13,533 nt of DNA, taken from contig JACPKQ010000027.1 of assembly GCA_016186995.1 (NCBI GenBank), positions 1 through 13,533 on the forward strand. Reading direction: 5' to 3'. The position numbers and the translations under genes are program-made. Positions 12,789 to 13,533 of the stretch are shown here, one piece after another. This stretch comes from Deltaproteobacteria bacterium (GTDB lineage: Bacteria > Bdellovibrionota > JACOXK01). How positions within the stretch are numbered: position 1 is the first letter of the stretch; every line of letters begins with the position of its first letter. The notes under the pieces were generated by a model. That model did not search any database. It was not told the origin of the DNA and saw only the letters and a list, made by a program, of their open reading frames with translations.

Positions 12789-13533
12789 ATGAAACTTATT
12801 TATACAGATGATGGGAGTTTAACTGCCTATTCAGAACATTTTCAAGAAGCCTATCATTCGTGGGGTGGTGCTTTTTTAGAATCACAAAAAATTTATGAAG
12901 AAGGATGCAAGTTAGTTGAAAAAGCGCTCAAGCAAAAGACTCTTTCTATTTTAGATATTGGATTTGGCCTTGGTTACAATGTGTTTACTTCTATCTTAAA
13001 AATAAAAGAGGTTGCACCTCATTGCAGAATTAAAATTTTAAGTCTTGAACAAAATCCTGCTATTCTTGATTTTTCAGAATACCCAGAAAAACTTAAAAAA
13101 ATAGCTTCTCATATTAAATCTAACTGGCAAAAAAAGGTGGCTTCGCATTCTGGATCTGGGCTTGTGCCAGGGACTTTAGGCGGGGATGATATTAATAAAG
13201 AAAATACTTACGTATTTCAAGATGAAACACTTTTTCTTAAAATTTTGATTGGGGATGCCAGAGAAAATATAAAAAAGATGGATCCCCGTCTTCACGGGGA
13301 TGACAGAGGAGTTTTTGATGCTGTTTTTCATGATCCTTTTTCCCCTCCTCATAACCCAGAGCTGTGGACAGAGGATTTCTTTAAAATCCTCTACAAAAAC
13401 ATTAAAAAAGATGGTTGTTTAGCCACTTACAGCATTTCTACGCCAGTGCTTATAGGGCTCTTAAACAGTGGTTTTCATCCCTTTCTTATCGATGCACCCA
13501 AGAAAAAGAGATTTGCAACGATTGCTACCAAGA
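12789..13533 (+). CDS. MnmC-like tRNA-modifying methyltransferase, 5' part (3' end outside window)
   Basis: Resembles the methyltransferase domain of MnmC (Methyltransf_30 group), which in E. coli finishes mnm5s2U at the tRNA wobble position using S-adenosylmethionine. 248 residues are visible. They begin MKLIYTDDGSLTAYSEHFQE, followed by an AYHSWGGAFLES segment, the SAM-binding LDIGFGLGYNV (55-65), acidic Glu87 after the next strand, FDAVFHDPFSPPHNPELW (about 176-193), and LATYSISTPVLIGLLNSGF (211-229), all in MnmC order. Residues 164-173 (MDPRLHGDDR) are encoded by a palindromic element; 121-134 look like an older one. The ATG at 12789 has no ribosome-binding site. The gene runs off the window, so whether an FAD oxidase domain follows is unknown. 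Confidence 0.85.
   Translation, partial: MKLIYTDDGSLTAYSEHFQEAYHSWGGAFLESQKIYEEGCKLVEKALKQKTLSILDIGFGLGYNVFTSILKIKEVAPHCRIKILSLEQNPAILDFSEYPEKLKKIASHIKSNWQKKVASHSGSGLVPGTLGGDDINKENTYVFQDETLFLKILIGDARENIKKMDPRLHGDDRGVFDAVFHDPFSPPHNPELWTEDFFKILYKNIKKDGCLATYSISTPVLIGLLNSGFHPFLIDAPKKKRFATIATK
13156..13190 (+). repeat. Probable degenerate palindromic element in the MnmC-like gene
   Basis: CTGG (13156-13159) and CCAG (13167-13170) remain as a short stem, and the segment ends GGGGATGAT like the GGGATGAC end of intact elements. It encodes a Gly/Ser-rich stretch (SGSGLVPGTLGGDD) not expected between the core strands of this fold. The call rests on resemblance only. Confidence 0.35.
13281..13304 (+). 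repeat. Palindromic element inserted in frame in the MnmC-like gene
   Basis: A perfect 8-base-pair stem, ATCCCCGT (13282-13289) with ACGGGGAT (13294-13301), has a four-base loop and is followed by GAC. It matches the GATCCC...GGGATGAC pattern of the other elements. It encodes DPRLHGDD without breaking the frame, between the LKILIGDAREN strand and FDAVFHDPF. Confidence 0.85.

Overview
The window is AT-rich bacterial DNA, most likely chromosomal, from a Gram-negative-type organism that I cannot place to species. It has rho, ligA, a MscS-family channel with a signal peptide, and a microcompartment locus of the kind described in Haliangium ochraceum and some other uncultured or deltaproteobacteria-like lineages. 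The non-coding DNA, and several coding regions, are littered with small GC-rich palindromes, giving the genome a look like that of lineages with Rickettsia-type palindromic elements.

Layout. 2-784 (+): 3' end of a 6-phosphofructokinase. 785-1047: gap holding a dispersed repeat that can fold with downstream bases. 1048-2295 (+): rho. 2402-3763 (+): MscS-family channel with a long periplasmic coiled coil. 3732-7589 (-): seven-gene bacterial microcompartment (BMC) operon. In transcription order it encodes a tandem-domain shell trimer, a shell hexamer, a pentamer vertex protein, a PduP-type aldehyde dehydrogenase, a second tandem-domain trimer and two more pentamer proteins. 7666-8601 (-): exported protein with calcium-loop repeats and an HExxH metallopeptidase motif. 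8602-9060: repeat-rich gap. 9061-9993 (-): ghrA-like 2-hydroxyacid dehydrogenase. 10254-12254 (-): ligA. 12255-12788: gap with nested inverted repeats. 12789-end (+): 5' part of an MnmC-like methyltransferase gene.

How the genes work together. The BMC operon is the one clear system. It carries every shell class needed for a closed compartment (hexamer, two trimer types, three pentamer paralogues). It has one cargo enzyme, whose N-terminus looks like an encapsulation peptide. No enzyme that generates the aldehyde, no phosphotransacylase and no alcohol dehydrogenase lies in the window, so the substrate is unknown. The other genes are housekeeping or unrelated.

Most unusual features: (1) palindromic elements inserted in frame inside genes, one of them in the linker between the aldehyde dehydrogenase's targeting helix and its catalytic domain; (2) two copies of a hairpin-forming repeat whose arms carry compensatory changes; (3) a 154-base branched palindrome near 12354-12507, inside a region with inverted ends; (4) several genes whose best promoter sits so close to the start codon that the mRNA would be nearly leaderless.
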